Numbered from the stretch's first letter, positions 33,210-41,901 are shown. The stretch: 64,000 bases of DNA from CAZMHL01 sp045605445 (GCA_045605445.1 JAZUPZ010000029.1:124001-188000); one strand, 5' to 3'. Notes: a model not told the origin generated them from the letters alone. Translations and numbers: made by a program.

Positions 33210-34157
33210 GTGAGTAACGTTAGTTTAGGTTTTCTGATTTCTTTTTTAGTGTGTACGGTAGTTAACTTTTTCCTTGTTCCGGCTTTGAGATATCTTAAGT
33301 TCGGGCAGACAATAAGGGAAGAAGGACCTAAGTGGCACGAGAAAAAATCCGGAACACCCACTATGGGCGGAATTGGATTTTTGCTTGTAAGCGTGGTTGT
33401 TGCCCTGTTGCTTTGTAAAGACCACGGGGTAAGAATTGCAATAATTTTTTCCGCTTTATACGGGTTTATAGGCTTTGCGGATGATTTTATAAAAATTATA
33501 TTAAAAAGAAATCTTGGGCTTACAGCAAAGCAAAAGCTTGCGCTTCAGATTCTTGTGACAGTTGCTTTTCTGGTTTATCTTACAGTTAAAGGCTATCTGG
33601 AAACCTATGTACTTATACCTTATTTCAATGTAAAGCTTGAGCTTTCCTGGTTTTATATCGTGTTTGCAACGGTATACCTTGTAGGCTTTACAAATGCGGT
33701 AAACCTTACCGACGGGCTCGACGGTCTTGCGGCAGGGGTAACCGAAATCGTCGCATTGTTTTTCGCTTTTGCGGGAATAAAGCTTTCAAGCGAAATCGGA
33801 ATTTTTGCATCAGCTCTTGCCGGTGCGCTTCTCGGTTTTCTTTTGTTTAATTTTCATCCCGCAAAAATGTTTATGGGCGACACGGGCTCGCTCTTCCTCG
33901 GAGGTGCCGTTGCGGCATTTGCGATAATTTTAAAGCTCGAACTTCTTCTTGTAATAGTGGGTGTAATCTATATAATAGAAGTCCTGTCTGTTACAATTCA
34001 GGTTTTATATTTCAAGAAAACCAAAAAAAGAATTTTCTTGATGTCCCCGATACATCATCATTATGAAATGAAGGGATTTAAAGAAAAGCAGATAGTTGCA
34101 ATGTTTTGCGGCGTAACTCTTCTTGCTTGCATACTGGCAATGTTTGCCGTAATTTAA
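33210..34157 (+). CDS. mraY: Phospho-N-acetylmuramoyl-pentapeptide transferase MraY
   Basis: 315 residues, a polytopic membrane enzyme (about ten transmembrane segments) that makes lipid I from UDP-MurNAc-pentapeptide and undecaprenyl phosphate. Conserved catalytic regions: GTPTMGGIGF, FADDFIKI (Asp-Asp), FTNAVNLTDGLDGLA and MGDTGSLFLGG, with the C-terminal MSPIHHHYEMKGF histidine loop. The start codon is GTG at 33210, with AAGGAG 8 bases upstream, immediately after the murF stop. In most clusters murD follows; here ftsW does. Confidence 0.95.
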   Translation: MSNVSLGFLISFLVCTVVNFFLVPALRYLKFGQTIREEGPKWHEKKSGTPTMGGIGFLLVSVVVALLLCKDHGVRIAIIFSALYGFIGFADDFIKIILKRNLGLTAKQKLALQILVTVAFLVYLTVKGYLETYVLIPYFNVKLELSWFYIVFATVYLVGFTNAVNLTDGLDGLAAGVTEIVALFFAFAGIKLSSEIGIFASALAGALLGFLLFNFHPAKMFMGDTGSLFLGGAVAAFAIILKLELLLVIVGVIYIIEVLSVTIQVLYFKKTKKRIFLMSPIHHHYEMKGFKEKQIVAMFCGVTLLACILAMFAVI

Positions 34158-34177
34158 TTTTTCAGGAGGAAAACCGG

Positions 34178-35311
34178 ATGTCAGAAAAATCCTTAAAAGG
34201 AAAAATTCTTAACTTGTTCAAAGACGATGAACCTAAAGAAAAAGCAGATGCTTATCTGTTTAATCTTATTCTTTTGCTCCTTGCGGGCGGTCTTGTTATG
34301 TGTTTTTCTGCATCGGCTCCATCGGCACAGAGCGCATATGGCGACAGCTATTATTATCTTAAATCCCAGGCTTTGTGGGTAGTTATCGGTCTTGTCTGCA
34401 TGCTTATTGTAATGAATTTTCCTTACAAGAAATGGAAGAGCTATACCGGTATAATAATGATTTTTACAATAGTGCTTCTGATAATAACTCTTTTTATGCC
34501 TGAGATAAACGGTGCAAGAAGATGGATAGACATTGGAATCACAACCTTTCAGCCTTCGGAAATTGCAAAATTTGCAGTAATTTTATGGTTTGCCAAAAAG
34601 CTTGAAAAACAGAAATGGCAAAAAGCAAAATATTTTAAAGGCTTCTTTCATCCCTATCTTACAATGCTTCTTTTAATAGGTGCACTGCTTATGGGCGAGC
34701 CTCATTTCAGCTGTACAATGCTTATAACCCTTGTGGTATTTGCAATGCTTTTTGTTTCCGGAGCAAAACTCTGGCATATTATAGTAACAGTGCTGCCGCT
34801 TATTCCTGCAATTGGTGCTCTTGCATATTTTTCTCCTTACAGATTCCAGAGAATTATGGCATTTATTGATCCTTTTTCAGACCCGACAGACAGCACGTGG
34901 CAGATAGTTCAGTCCCTTTATGCGGTTGGCTCCGGCGGACTTTTCGGCCTTGGACTGGGACAGAGCAGACAGAAATATCTTTATCTGCCTGAACCTCAGA
35001 ACGACTTTATATTTGCTATAGTCTGCGAAGAGCTTGGCTTTATCGGTGCTTTGCTTATTATAATACTTTTTGCGGCTCTTGTATGGAGAGGAATAGTAAT
35101 AGCGATAAATGCAAAGGACAAATACGGTTGCTTGCTTGCAACAGGTATAACTGCTCTTATAGCGGTTCAGATATTGGTAAACATAGCGGTAGTAACCTCT
35201 TCAATGCCCGTAACGGGTATGCCGCTGCCTTTCTTCAGTTCAGGCGGAACATCAATGGTGTTTATGCTGATGCAGATGGGCGTTTTGCTTAATATTTCAA
35301 GATACAGATAA
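34178..35311 (+). CDS. ftsW: Septal peptidoglycan polymerase FtsW (SEDS family)
   Basis: 377 residues with about ten transmembrane segments. SEDS motifs are present: INGARRWIDIGITTFQPSEIAKFAVILW, GEPHFSCTMLI and a C-terminal GMPLPFFSSGGTSM. FtsW polymerises lipid II with its partner class B PBP at the septum. The start is the ATG at 34178, preceded by CAGGAGG; the frame extends 24 codons upstream into mraY without a good site. The gene follows mraY directly. Confidence 0.93.
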   Translation: MSEKSLKGKILNLFKDDEPKEKADAYLFNLILLLLAGGLVMCFSASAPSAQSAYGDSYYYLKSQALWVVIGLVCMLIVMNFPYKKWKSYTGIIMIFTIVLLIITLFMPEINGARRWIDIGITTFQPSEIAKFAVILWFAKKLEKQKWQKAKYFKGFFHPYLTMLLLIGALLMGEPHFSCTMLITLVVFAMLFVSGAKLWHIIVTVLPLIPAIGALAYFSPYRFQRIMAFIDPFSDPTDSTWQIVQSLYAVGSGGLFGLGLGQSRQKYLYLPEPQNDFIFAIVCEELGFIGALLIIILFAALVWRGIVIAINAKDKYGCLLATGITALIAVQILVNIAVVTSSMPVTGMPLPFFSSGGTSMVFMLMQMGVLLNISRYR

Positions 35312-35360
35312 GGAACACAAAGGTAATTGTTTGCATATTCTGTAACAGGAGGTGCAAACG

Positions 35361-36608
35361 ATGAGCTTTTTAATAGAGGGCGGAAAACCTCTTGAAGGGG
35401 AACTGAATGTACAGGGTGCTAAAAACTCTGTTCTGCCCATTCTTTCGGCGTGTTTGCTTAACAGAGGGAAAACGGTTCTTAAAAATTGTCCCGACCTTTC
35501 CGATGTTACAGCTTCGGTTGAAATTTTAAAATGCCTCGGTTGCGAGGTGAAAAGAAACAAGGATGTAATTGAGGTTAACTCAAAAAACGCGGATAAATAT
35601 GTAATTCCCCGTAATCTCATGTGCAGAATGCGCTCCTCGGTAATGTTTCTCGGAAGTATTCTTGCAAGAAACAAAAAGGCGGTAATTTCTCATCCGGGCG
35701 GGTGCGACCTTGGTAAAAGACCTATTGATTTACATATTAAGGCTTTAAAAGAAATGAACGTTGAAATAGAAGAGGAAATGGGAGTACTCTTTTGTGTAAG
35801 CGAGGAAATAAAAGGCAGGGAAATTTATCTCGATTTTCCCAGCGTTGGAGCAACGGAAAACATAATTCTTGCTTCGGTGTTTGCAAAGGGGAAAACAGTT
35901 ATTTTAAATCCTGCAAAGGAGCCTGAAATAACCGACCTGCAGAACTTTATAAATGCAATGGGCGGAAATGTTAAAGGCTGCGGAACCGGCAGAATTGAAA
36001 TAACGGGCGTATCGGAGCTTAAAGATGTTGAATATGAAATTATGCCCGACCGGATTGCCGGAGCAACTTATCTTTTTGCGGCGGCGGGAACAGGCGGACA
36101 TATAAAATTATGCAACAGCGGGGAAGGAAATCTTCTGTCCGTATGTGAAACCCTTGAAAAAATGGGAGCAAAATTAAACTGCACCGAAAGCTCTGTTGAG
36201 CTTTATGCTCCCGATAAAATAAAGGCAGTAAATGTTCAGACAGCAGTTTATCCCGGCTTTCCTACAGATGCTCAGCCGATTTTAACGGCTTGCCTGTGTG
36301 TGTCAGAGGGCAGAAGCCACATAACAGAGAATATCTTTTCCCAAAGGTTTATGCATGCGCCCGAGCTGAACAAAATGGGCGCCGATATAAGCGTTGCGGG
36401 GAACACAATGACGGTTAATCCTGTCAAAAGGCTTAAGGGAGCAAGGGTTTTTGCAAAGGATTTAAGAGGCGGTGCGGCTCTTATGGTTGCAGGGCTTATG
36501 GCAGAGGGACCAACCTGCGTTTTAAACAGCGACTACATAGACAGAGGCTACGAAAAAATAGAAGATGTTTTTAATTTTCTCGGAGGAAATGTAAAAAGAA
36601 TACTATGA
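35361..36608 (+). CDS. murA: UDP-N-acetylglucosamine 1-carboxyvinyltransferase MurA
   Basis: 415 residues. MurA transfers enolpyruvate from PEP to UDP-GlcNAc, the first committed step of peptidoglycan synthesis. GAKNSVLPILSA is at the N-terminus, and Cys115 in HPGGCDLGKRP is the residue targeted by fosfomycin, so the enzyme should be fosfomycin-sensitive by this criterion. The C-terminal FPTDAQPILTACLCVSEG and DLRGGAALMVAGLMAEG are conserved. AGGAGG precedes the ATG at 35361. Its stop overlaps the ftsQ start by 4 bases. Confidence 0.94.
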   Translation: MSFLIEGGKPLEGELNVQGAKNSVLPILSACLLNRGKTVLKNCPDLSDVTASVEILKCLGCEVKRNKDVIEVNSKNADKYVIPRNLMCRMRSSVMFLGSILARNKKAVISHPGGCDLGKRPIDLHIKALKEMNVEIEEEMGVLFCVSEEIKGREIYLDFPSVGATENIILASVFAKGKTVILNPAKEPEITDLQNFINAMGGNVKGCGTGRIEITGVSELKDVEYEIMPDRIAGATYLFAAAGTGGHIKLCNSGEGNLLSVCETLEKMGAKLNCTESSVELYAPDKIKAVNVQTAVYPGFPTDAQPILTACLCVSEGRSHITENIFSQRFMHAPELNKMGADISVAGNTMTVNPVKRLKGARVFAKDLRGGAALMVAGLMAEGPTCVLNSDYIDRGYEKIEDVFNFLGGNVKRIL

Positions 36609-37414
36609 AAAAAGAAAAAAATCTCAAAGTCCTTCACATAGATGACTTAAGGAAAAATTTGTCTGATATGACGGTGGATGAAATAAAAGAAAGGCGAAAG
36701 CTGATAAATAAAAAAAAGAAAAAGAAAAGCGCAATAAGAATAACCGCATTTTTGGTTATTGTTGCGGTTCTGGTTCTTATGCTTACCCCGATTTTTACCG
36801 TTAAATGGTTTGAAGTAACGGGGAATACAAAAATTACAGATAAACAGATTCTGGAAGCGTCAGACCTTGATATAGGCGATAATCTTTTCAGATTCAATCT
36901 GAAAAAAACAAAAGATAAAATTAAAGCAATTACTTATATCGACAGTGTTAAAATAGTAAGATGGTTACCTGACGGAATCAAAATAACGGTAACCGAAAGA
37001 ACTCCCGTTGCTGCGCTGAAAAGTGCAACCGGTTTTCTTACGGTAGATGTTAAAGGAAAAATTATTGAGTCTGTAAAAAAGACAAGCCTTCCGGTAATTG
37101 AAAATATAAAAACGGCAACCCTTAAACCCGGTGAATTTCTTAATGAAAAGCAGGTTCAGCAAATAGAAGAGCTTGTTGAGGTTGCCCGCATAATAAATGA
37201 ATTTGAAATGAACGACAGGCTTACCGAGTTTGGTATAGACAAGTCGGGAAATTATAAATTTGTAATTGACGGCAATAAGAACGTTGTTCTTGGAGAAGAA
37301 ACAAGAATTGACTATAAGCTTAAAATGCTTAAAGCGGTAATCGACGAACTTTCGCCAACGGAGGAGGGAACGATTGACCTTTCAAAAGAAGGGGAAGCTT
37401 TGTATTCTCCGTAA
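36605..37414 (+). CDS. ftsQ: Cell-division protein FtsQ/DivIB
   Basis: 269 residues: a highly charged cytoplasmic tail (a run of lysines near 35-41), one transmembrane helix (about 43-63), then a POTRA domain (FTVKWFEVTGNTKITDKQIL) and an FtsQ domain (IDSVKIVRWLPDGIKITVTE, PVAAL). FtsQ/DivIB scaffolds the divisome on the outer face of the membrane together with FtsL and DivIC. It overlaps the murA stop as ATGA, so translation is probably coupled. Confidence 0.9.
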   Translation: MKKEKNLKVLHIDDLRKNLSDMTVDEIKERRKLINKKKKKKSAIRITAFLVIVAVLVLMLTPIFTVKWFEVTGNTKITDKQILEASDLDIGDNLFRFNLKKTKDKIKAITYIDSVKIVRWLPDGIKITVTERTPVAALKSATGFLTVDVKGKIIESVKKTSLPVIENIKTATLKPGEFLNEKQVQQIEELVEVARIINEFEMNDRLTEFGIDKSGNYKFVIDGNKNVVLGEETRIDYKLKMLKAVIDELSPTEEGTIDLSKEGEALYSP

Positions 37415-37511
37415 AATGTTACAAAACTGAAACTTTTTCAAAAAAGTAAGTATAAAAACTATTTTATAAGTAGAAAAAAATAATATTAAGTCAAAAATTT
37501 TTAAAAACGTA

Positions 37512-37540
37512 TTTACAATTTAACAATTTTGTAATATAAT
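37512..37540 (+). promoter_or_regulatory. Dedicated ftsZ promoter
   Basis: TTTACA at 37512-37517, a 17-base spacer, TATAAT at 37535-37540, 45 bases before the ftsZ ATG. The 171-base gap after ftsQ is very A/T-rich, and this promoter would give ftsZ its own high expression. Confidence 0.75.
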
Positions 37541-37585
37541 GAGTTTATAAATACGTGTAAATTATTGTTAGGGGGATTATTTGTT

Positions 37586-38722
37586 ATGGCAATGGATTTT
37601 GCTGTAGGTAAAGAAAATGTTACGCAGATTAAGGTTATCGGTTGCGGTGGCGGCGGTAACAATGCAATAAATACTATGATCGATGCCGGAATTCAGGGTG
37701 TTGAATTTATCGCAATCAATACGGACAAGCAGGCTTTACTCAAATCAAAAGCAAATGTAAAAATACAGATTGGTGAAAAAATCACAAAAGGACTCGGTGC
37801 AGGTGCAAATCCTGAAATCGGTCAGAAATCCGCTGAAGAAAGCATTGAGGAAATCACTCAGGCTATCAAAGGTGCAGATATGGTATTCGTTACCGCAGGT
37901 ATGGGCGGCGGAACAGGAACAGGTTCAGCTCCTATCGTTGCGGCAATTGCAAAGGATATGGGAATTCTTACCGTTGGCGTTGTTACAAAGCCTTTCGGTT
38001 TTGAAGGAAGACTTCGTGCAGACAATGCAGTTAAAGGTATTGAAAACCTCGGCAATGCAGTTGATACATTGATTACAATTCCAAACGATAAGCTTTTTGA
38101 AATCGCTCAGAAGAATACTCTTCTTACCGATGCATTCGGCGTTGCAAACGACATTTTGAGACAGGGTGTTCAGAGTATTTCTGATATTATTACAGGCAGC
38201 GGTCTTATCAATCTTGACTTTGCAGACGTTAAGTCAGTAATGAAAGACTCAGGCTATGCTCATATGGGTGTTGGCGTTGCAAGTGGCGACAACAGAGCAG
38301 AGGAAGCAGCTCTTGCAGCTATCCAGAGCCCTATCTTAGAAACAACAATCGACGGTGCAAGAGGTGTTCTCTTAAGCATTTCTGCAGCAAACCTTGGTAT
38401 TCTCGAAGTAAGACAGGCAGCAGAACTTATTCAGCAGCATGTTGATCCTAAGGCTAATATCATCTTTGGTGCAACTATCGATGAAACTCTCGGAGACGAT
38501 ATTTCAATTACTGTTATTGCAACAGGCTTTGATACAAAACCGGGAATTCACTTCTCAGATTTCAGCGAAAAAACAGAAGAAGCTCCAAAAACAACATCAT
38601 TTGGAAAACCTTCAATCTTTGATGAAATCAGAGCAGAAAGAGGACAGGCTTCTCAGGAATCTAAATCTTCTGACGATGACGAAGGCGGATTTGATATACC
38701 ACCATTCTTAAAAAGAAGATAA
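37586..38722 (+). CDS. ftsZ: Cell-division GTPase FtsZ
   Basis: 378 residues. FtsZ polymerises into the cytokinetic ring. It has IKVIGCGGGGNNAINTM, the tubulin signature GMGGGTGTGSAP, NFADVKSVM-like NLDFADVKSVMKDSG and a variable linker ending in the conserved C-terminal peptide DIPPFLKRR, which binds FtsA, SepF or EzrA-like partners. The start is the ATG at 37586, preceded by GGGGG; a start seven codons earlier overlaps that site. ftsA is absent, as in most Firmicutes with SepF. Confidence 0.97.
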   Translation: MAMDFAVGKENVTQIKVIGCGGGGNNAINTMIDAGIQGVEFIAINTDKQALLKSKANVKIQIGEKITKGLGAGANPEIGQKSAEESIEEITQAIKGADMVFVTAGMGGGTGTGSAPIVAAIAKDMGILTVGVVTKPFGFEGRLRADNAVKGIENLGNAVDTLITIPNDKLFEIAQKNTLLTDAFGVANDILRQGVQSISDIITGSGLINLDFADVKSVMKDSGYAHMGVGVASGDNRAEEAALAAIQSPILETTIDGARGVLLSISAANLGILEVRQAAELIQQHVDPKANIIFGATIDETLGDDISITVIATGFDTKPGIHFSDFSEKTEEAPKTTSFGKPSIFDEIRAERGQASQESKSSDDDEGGFDIPPFLKRR

Positions 38723-38767
38723 TTCCGGGCTGCAAAAAATGTACAGAACGCAATAAGATTATAATGA

Positions 38768-38798
38768 GAAATTCGTGTTATACACGGATTTCTTTTTT
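38768..38798 (+). terminator. Terminator after ftsZ
   Basis: GAAATTCGTGT pairs with ACACGGATTTC (one mismatch), followed by a run of six T residues, 46 bases after the ftsZ stop. Confidence 0.82.
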
Positions 38799-38813
38799 CT
38801 TTTGTATTTTGCT

Positions 38814-38870
38814 GTGAACGAAGCGAACCTCTCGATGTATCTTTATACTACTTCGGGTTCGCTTCGTTCA
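38814..38870. repeat. Intergenic nested palindrome, copy E
   Basis: A perfect 15-bp outer stem (TGAACGAAGCGAACC and its complement GGTTCGCTTCGTTCA) encloses a small hairpin GTAT-CTTT-ATAC and CTTCGGG. It follows the ftsZ terminator and is the shortest and most perfect member of the family. Confidence 0.6.
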
Positions 38871-38939
38871 TTCTGTACTATTTTTATCAGCCCTTGAAAA
38901 GGTTATAAAAGTGTGCTATTTTGATGAATAATTAACGAG

Positions 38940-38966
38940 CAAACTCCTCCTGCGGAGTTTGTTTTT
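38940..38966 (+). terminator. Second terminator-like hairpin after ftsZ
   Basis: CAAACTCC pairs with GGAGTTTG around TCCTGC and is followed by TTTTTATATT. It stands next to the 3' end of the SLOG-like gene, with which the ftsZ operon converges. Confidence 0.75.
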
Positions 38967-38969
38967 ATA

Positions 38970-39446
38970 TTAAATAATATCAGTTCCGGCAATGTTGTAA
39001 ATTGAAAGATGCTTTTTTTTGGCATATTCAAAAGATTTATATGCTCCTCCAAAATTGTTTGATATATAGCAAATCATAAAATCAGATTTGTCTATTATGT
39101 ATTTGTTATTTTGTGCTATCTTGTATCTGTGAGGAGTGGTTTGTGGAATGTCAGATATAAGCAGATTGTCAAATGTGTTATAATAATAGTCTTTGTTTTC
39201 ATTAATGATTTTAGTAAGATACGGGATAACAAGTTCAAGTTTTACATTTTCGTATGATTGTTTTACAGAATTTACAGTAAGAGCAGCACATCTGTCAAAT
39301 TCCCCATAGTTTCCAACCCAAAATTCAGTAACGTTATATTTTTCTATCACTTGTATTATTTGGTTTTTCAGCTTTTCTTTATAATTTTTATCATAAATTT
39401 TGCTATGTCCAAAAAAACAGCATCTTTTTATACTCATTACACTCAT
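38970..39446 (-). CDS. SLOG-like nucleotide-binding-fold protein (putative)
   Basis: 158 residues. IKRCCFFGHSKI at the N-terminus, then a VTEFWVGNYGEFDRCAALTV segment and KSDFMICYISNNFGGAYKSF near the end, resemble the Rossmann-like SLOG/DUF1273 proteins found on mobile elements and in defence contexts, some of which bind nucleotide-derived ligands. No enzymatic residue set is evident. Two ATG codons (39446 and 39437) are possible starts, neither with a strong binding site. It is divergent from an XRE regulator across a 108-base region with two 15-bp operator arms, so it is probably repressed by it. Base composition is more A/T-rich than the neighbouring division genes, a sign of acquisition. 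Confidence 0.6.
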   Translation of the reverse strand: MSVMSIKRCCFFGHSKIYDKNYKEKLKNQIIQVIEKYNVTEFWVGNYGEFDRCAALTVNSVKQSYENVKLELVIPYLTKIINENKDYYYNTFDNLLISDIPQTTPHRYKIAQNNKYIIDKSDFMICYISNNFGGAYKSFEYAKKKHLSIYNIAGTDII

Positions 39447-39449
39447 CCA

Positions 39450-39464
39450 ATCAACAATTGACCA
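39450..39464. promoter_or_regulatory. Operator arm 1 of the SLOG/XRE intergenic region
   Basis: ATCAACAATTGACCA is the exact reverse complement of the 15 bases at 39525-39539. It overlaps the -35 (TTGACC) of the XRE promoter and lies in the expected leader of the SLOG-like transcript. Confidence 0.72.
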
Positions 39465-39486
39465 GTATAGCGGACAATATTTTAAT
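39458..39486 (+). promoter_or_regulatory. Promoter of the XRE regulator
   Basis: TTGACC at 39458-39463, a 17-base spacer, TTTAAT at 39481-39486. The -35 is inside operator arm 1. Confidence 0.5.
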
Positions 39487-39488
39487 CA

Positions 39489-39517
39489 ATTATATCACAA
39501 AATAATATTGGTTGCAA
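39489..39517 (-). promoter_or_regulatory. Promoter of the SLOG-like gene
   Basis: Minus strand: TTGCAA (39512-39517), a 17-base spacer, TATAAT (39489-39494). It lies between the two operator arms. Confidence 0.65.
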
Positions 39518-39524
39518 CTAATAT

Positions 39525-39539
39525 TGGTCAATTGTTGAT
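39525..39539. promoter_or_regulatory. Operator arm 2 of the SLOG/XRE intergenic region
   Basis: TGGTCAATTGTTGAT, the exact inverse of arm 1. It ends just before the XRE ribosome binding site and lies 7 bases upstream of the SLOG-like -35 box. Confidence 0.72.
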
Positions 39540-39554
39540 AAGAGGTGAATGCAT

Positions 39555-39794
39555 ATGGAACAAAAGTTAAGAAGAGACCGTAATATGGGTTATAATTTGG
39601 GGAAATTAAGAACAGCAAACAAGTTTTCTCAAGAAAAACTTTGTGCAGAACTTCAAAGAAGAGGCTGTGATATAGGAAGGAGCACTTATGCAAAATACGA
39701 AAATGGCGAACTTAATATAAAAATAAGTGTTTTAATAGAATTAAAAAAAATATACAATTGTTCTTATGATAACTTTTTTGAGGGACTTGATTGA
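39555..39794 (+). CDS. XRE-family helix-turn-helix regulator
   Basis: 79 residues, a stand-alone Cro/C1-type DNA-binding domain: LGKLRTANKFSQEKLCAELQ, then STYAKYENGELNIKISVLIE and a C-terminal LKKIYNCSYDNFF typical of XRE proteins. The start is the ATG at 39555, 7 bases after AGAGGTGA; an ATG two codons earlier is too close to it. It is divergent from the SLOG-like gene and probably binds the paired arms, repressing both promoters, as in phage-type switches or toxin-antitoxin operons. Confidence 0.88.
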   Translation: MEQKLRRDRNMGYNLGKLRTANKFSQEKLCAELQRRGCDIGRSTYAKYENGELNIKISVLIELKKIYNCSYDNFFEGLD

Positions 39795-39804
39795 TTTATA
39801 TTAA

Positions 39805-39836
39805 AAGAATCTCACACCATTTGGTGTGAGATTCTT
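39805..39836. terminator. Bidirectional terminator between the XRE gene and the GDP-fucose operon
   Basis: A 32-bp perfect palindrome built from AAGAATCTCACACCAT and its complement. The genes on both sides converge on it. Confidence 0.85.
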
Positions 39837-39870
39837 CCATAATTATTAATTATTCACTATTATTTGTTCA

Positions 39871-40800
39871 TTAAGCTTTGCTTTCGCAATACCATTTATA
39901 TACTTCTTCAATTCCTTCTTTAAGGGAGGTTTTGTGTTTCCAGCCAAGGCCGTTTAAAAGAGAAACGTCTAAAAGCTTTCTTGGAGTTCCGTCGGGCTTT
40001 GAAGTGTCGTTAACAATTTCGCCTTTAAAGCCTACAATTTCCTTTATTGTTTCTGCAAGCTCTCCGATTGACAAATCTTCGCCGGTTCCTACGTTAACGT
40101 GAATTTCTTCAGAGTAGTTGTTCATAAGGAAAACAAGAGCATTTGCCAGATCGTCAACGTAAAGAAATTCTCTTAAAGCTTTTCCTGTGCCCCACATAAC
40201 AACCTCTTTGTCGCCTCTTTCCTTTGCTTCGTGGAATTTTCTGATAAGCGCAGGGAGAACGTGAGAGGTTTCAAGGTCAAAGTTGTCGTTAATTCCGTAA
40301 AGGTTTGTCGGCATTGCTGAAATAAAGTCGCAGCCGTACTGTCTTCTGTAGAATTTGCAAAGCTCAATTCCGGTAATTTTGGCAATTGCATAAGCCTCGT
40401 TTGTGGTTTCAAGAGAGTCGGTTAAAAGATACTCTTCTTTGATAGGCTGAGGGCAAAGCTTTGGATAAATACAGGATGAGCCTAAAAATAACAGCTTTTT
40501 AACCTTGTTTTTATAAGCAGAATGAATTATATTTGTTTCAATCATAAGATTGTCATATATAAACTGAGCGGGATAGGTGTTGTTTGCCTGAATTCCGCCA
40601 ACCTTTGCTGCAGACAGAAAAACATATTCAATTTTCTCCTCTTCGAAGAATTTTTCAACCTCTGCCTGTCTTGTAAGGTCAAGCTCTGCGTGGGTTCTTG
40701 TAACAATGTTTGTGTATCCCTGTTTTTCAAGCTCTCTTATAATAGAAGAGCCTACAAGACCTCTGTGTCCTGCAACATATATTTTTGATTTTTTTTCCAT
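39871..40800 (-). CDS. fcl: GDP-L-fucose synthase
   Basis: 309 residues, an SDR-type epimerase/reductase turning GDP-4-keto-6-deoxy-D-mannose into GDP-L-fucose with NADPH. Motifs: YVAGHRGLVGSSIIREL (glycine-rich loop), LFLGSSCIYPK and the catalytic YxxxK in EAYAIAK, then MPTNLYG. The start is the ATG at 40800; the in-frame extension to 40854 runs into gmd. It lies 16 bases downstream of gmd, the enzyme that makes its substrate, at the end of the manC-gmd-fcl operon. The product would feed fucosylated capsule or surface polysaccharide. Confidence 0.95.
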   Translation of the reverse strand: MEKKSKIYVAGHRGLVGSSIIRELEKQGYTNIVTRTHAELDLTRQAEVEKFFEEEKIEYVFLSAAKVGGIQANNTYPAQFIYDNLMIETNIIHSAYKNKVKKLLFLGSSCIYPKLCPQPIKEEYLLTDSLETTNEAYAIAKITGIELCKFYRRQYGCDFISAMPTNLYGINDNFDLETSHVLPALIRKFHEAKERGDKEVVMWGTGKALREFLYVDDLANALVFLMNNYSEEIHVNVGTGEDLSIGELAETIKEIVGFKGEIVNDTSKPDGTPRKLLDVSLLNGLGWKHKTSLKEGIEEVYKWYCESKA

Positions 40801-40816
40801 AAGTGGTAATCCTTTC

Positions 40817-41881
40817 TTAATCAAAAGAGATGTTAAGTCCGGTCTGACTTTCAACCAGCTTCATATCACTTTTAACCATAATTTCAACTAGTTCTTCAAA
40901 GCTTGTTTTTCTGGGGTTCCAGCCAAGAAGCTCTTTTGCCTTTGTGGGATCGCCCAGGAGAAGGTCAACCTCTGCAGGACGGAAATATTTTGGATTTACG
41001 TCAACAACAACTTCGCCTGTTGCCTTGTTGATTCCTTTCTCGTTAATTCCTTCACCCTGCCATTCAATTTCAATTCCTGCTGTTTTAAAAGCAATTGTAC
41101 AGAATTCGCGAACTGTTCTGGTTTCTCCTGTTGCAATAACGAAATCCTCAGGGGTTTCGTGCTGAAGAATCATCCACATACATTCAACATAGTCTTTTGC
41201 ATATCCCCAGTCACGTTTTGCGTTAAGGTTGCCAAGGGAAAGCTTTTTCTGTTTGCCTGCGGCAATTCTTGCTGCTGCAAGGGTTATTTTTCTTGTAACA
41301 AAGGTTTCTCCTCGTCTTTCAGATTCGTGGTTAAAGAGAATTCCGTTTACAGCGTACATATTGTAAGCTTCTCTGTAGTGCTTAACAATCCAGTAACCGT
41401 ACATTTTGGCTACTGCATAGGGTGAACGGGGATGGAAGGGAGTAGTTTCTCTCTGAGGTATTTCTTCAACCTTTCCGAAAAGTTCTGAGGTTGAAGCCTG
41501 ATAAATTTTTGTTTTCTTTTCAAGACCAAGAATTCTTACAGCCTCTAAAACTCTTAAGGTTCCGATTCCGTCGGAGTTTGCAGTATATTCAGGTTCTTCG
41601 AAAGAAACTGCAACGTGAGACTGTGCTGCAAGATTGTAAATTTCGTCAGGCTGAATATCCTTTATTATTTTTAAAATGTTCATAGAGTCTGTCATATCAC
41701 CATATACGAGGTTTAATTTGTTTTCCCCGTAGCTGTCAAGAAAAAGTCCGTCAATTCTTTCAGTGTTGTTTGTTGATGCTCTTCTTAAAAGTCCGTAAAC
41801 CTTGTAGCCCTTTTCAATAAGGAACTCTGCAAGGTAAGAGCCGTCCTGTCCGTTTACGCCTGTAATAAGTGCGGTTTTCAT
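40817..41881 (-). CDS. gmd: GDP-mannose 4,6-dehydratase
   Basis: 354 residues. Gmd converts GDP-D-mannose to GDP-4-keto-6-deoxy-D-mannose, using bound NADP. Characteristic segments: ALITGVNGQDGSYLAEFLIE, LLRRASTNNTERI, YNLAAQSHVAVSFEEPEYT, STSELFGKVEEIPQRETTPF, SPYAVAKMYGYWI (YxxxK) and FNHESERRGETFVTRKIT. A good AAAGGAG site precedes the ATG. It is the middle gene of the manC-gmd-fcl operon. Confidence 0.96.
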   Translation of the reverse strand: MKTALITGVNGQDGSYLAEFLIEKGYKVYGLLRRASTNNTERIDGLFLDSYGENKLNLVYGDMTDSMNILKIIKDIQPDEIYNLAAQSHVAVSFEEPEYTANSDGIGTLRVLEAVRILGLEKKTKIYQASTSELFGKVEEIPQRETTPFHPRSPYAVAKMYGYWIVKHYREAYNMYAVNGILFNHESERRGETFVTRKITLAAARIAAGKQKKLSLGNLNAKRDWGYAKDYVECMWMILQHETPEDFVIATGETRTVREFCTIAFKTAGIEIEWQGEGINEKGINKATGEVVVDVNPKYFRPAEVDLLLGDPTKAKELLGWNPRKTSFEELVEIMVKSDMKLVESQTGLNISFD

Positions 41882-41901
41882 AGTTTTATCTCCTTTTTTT
41901 A

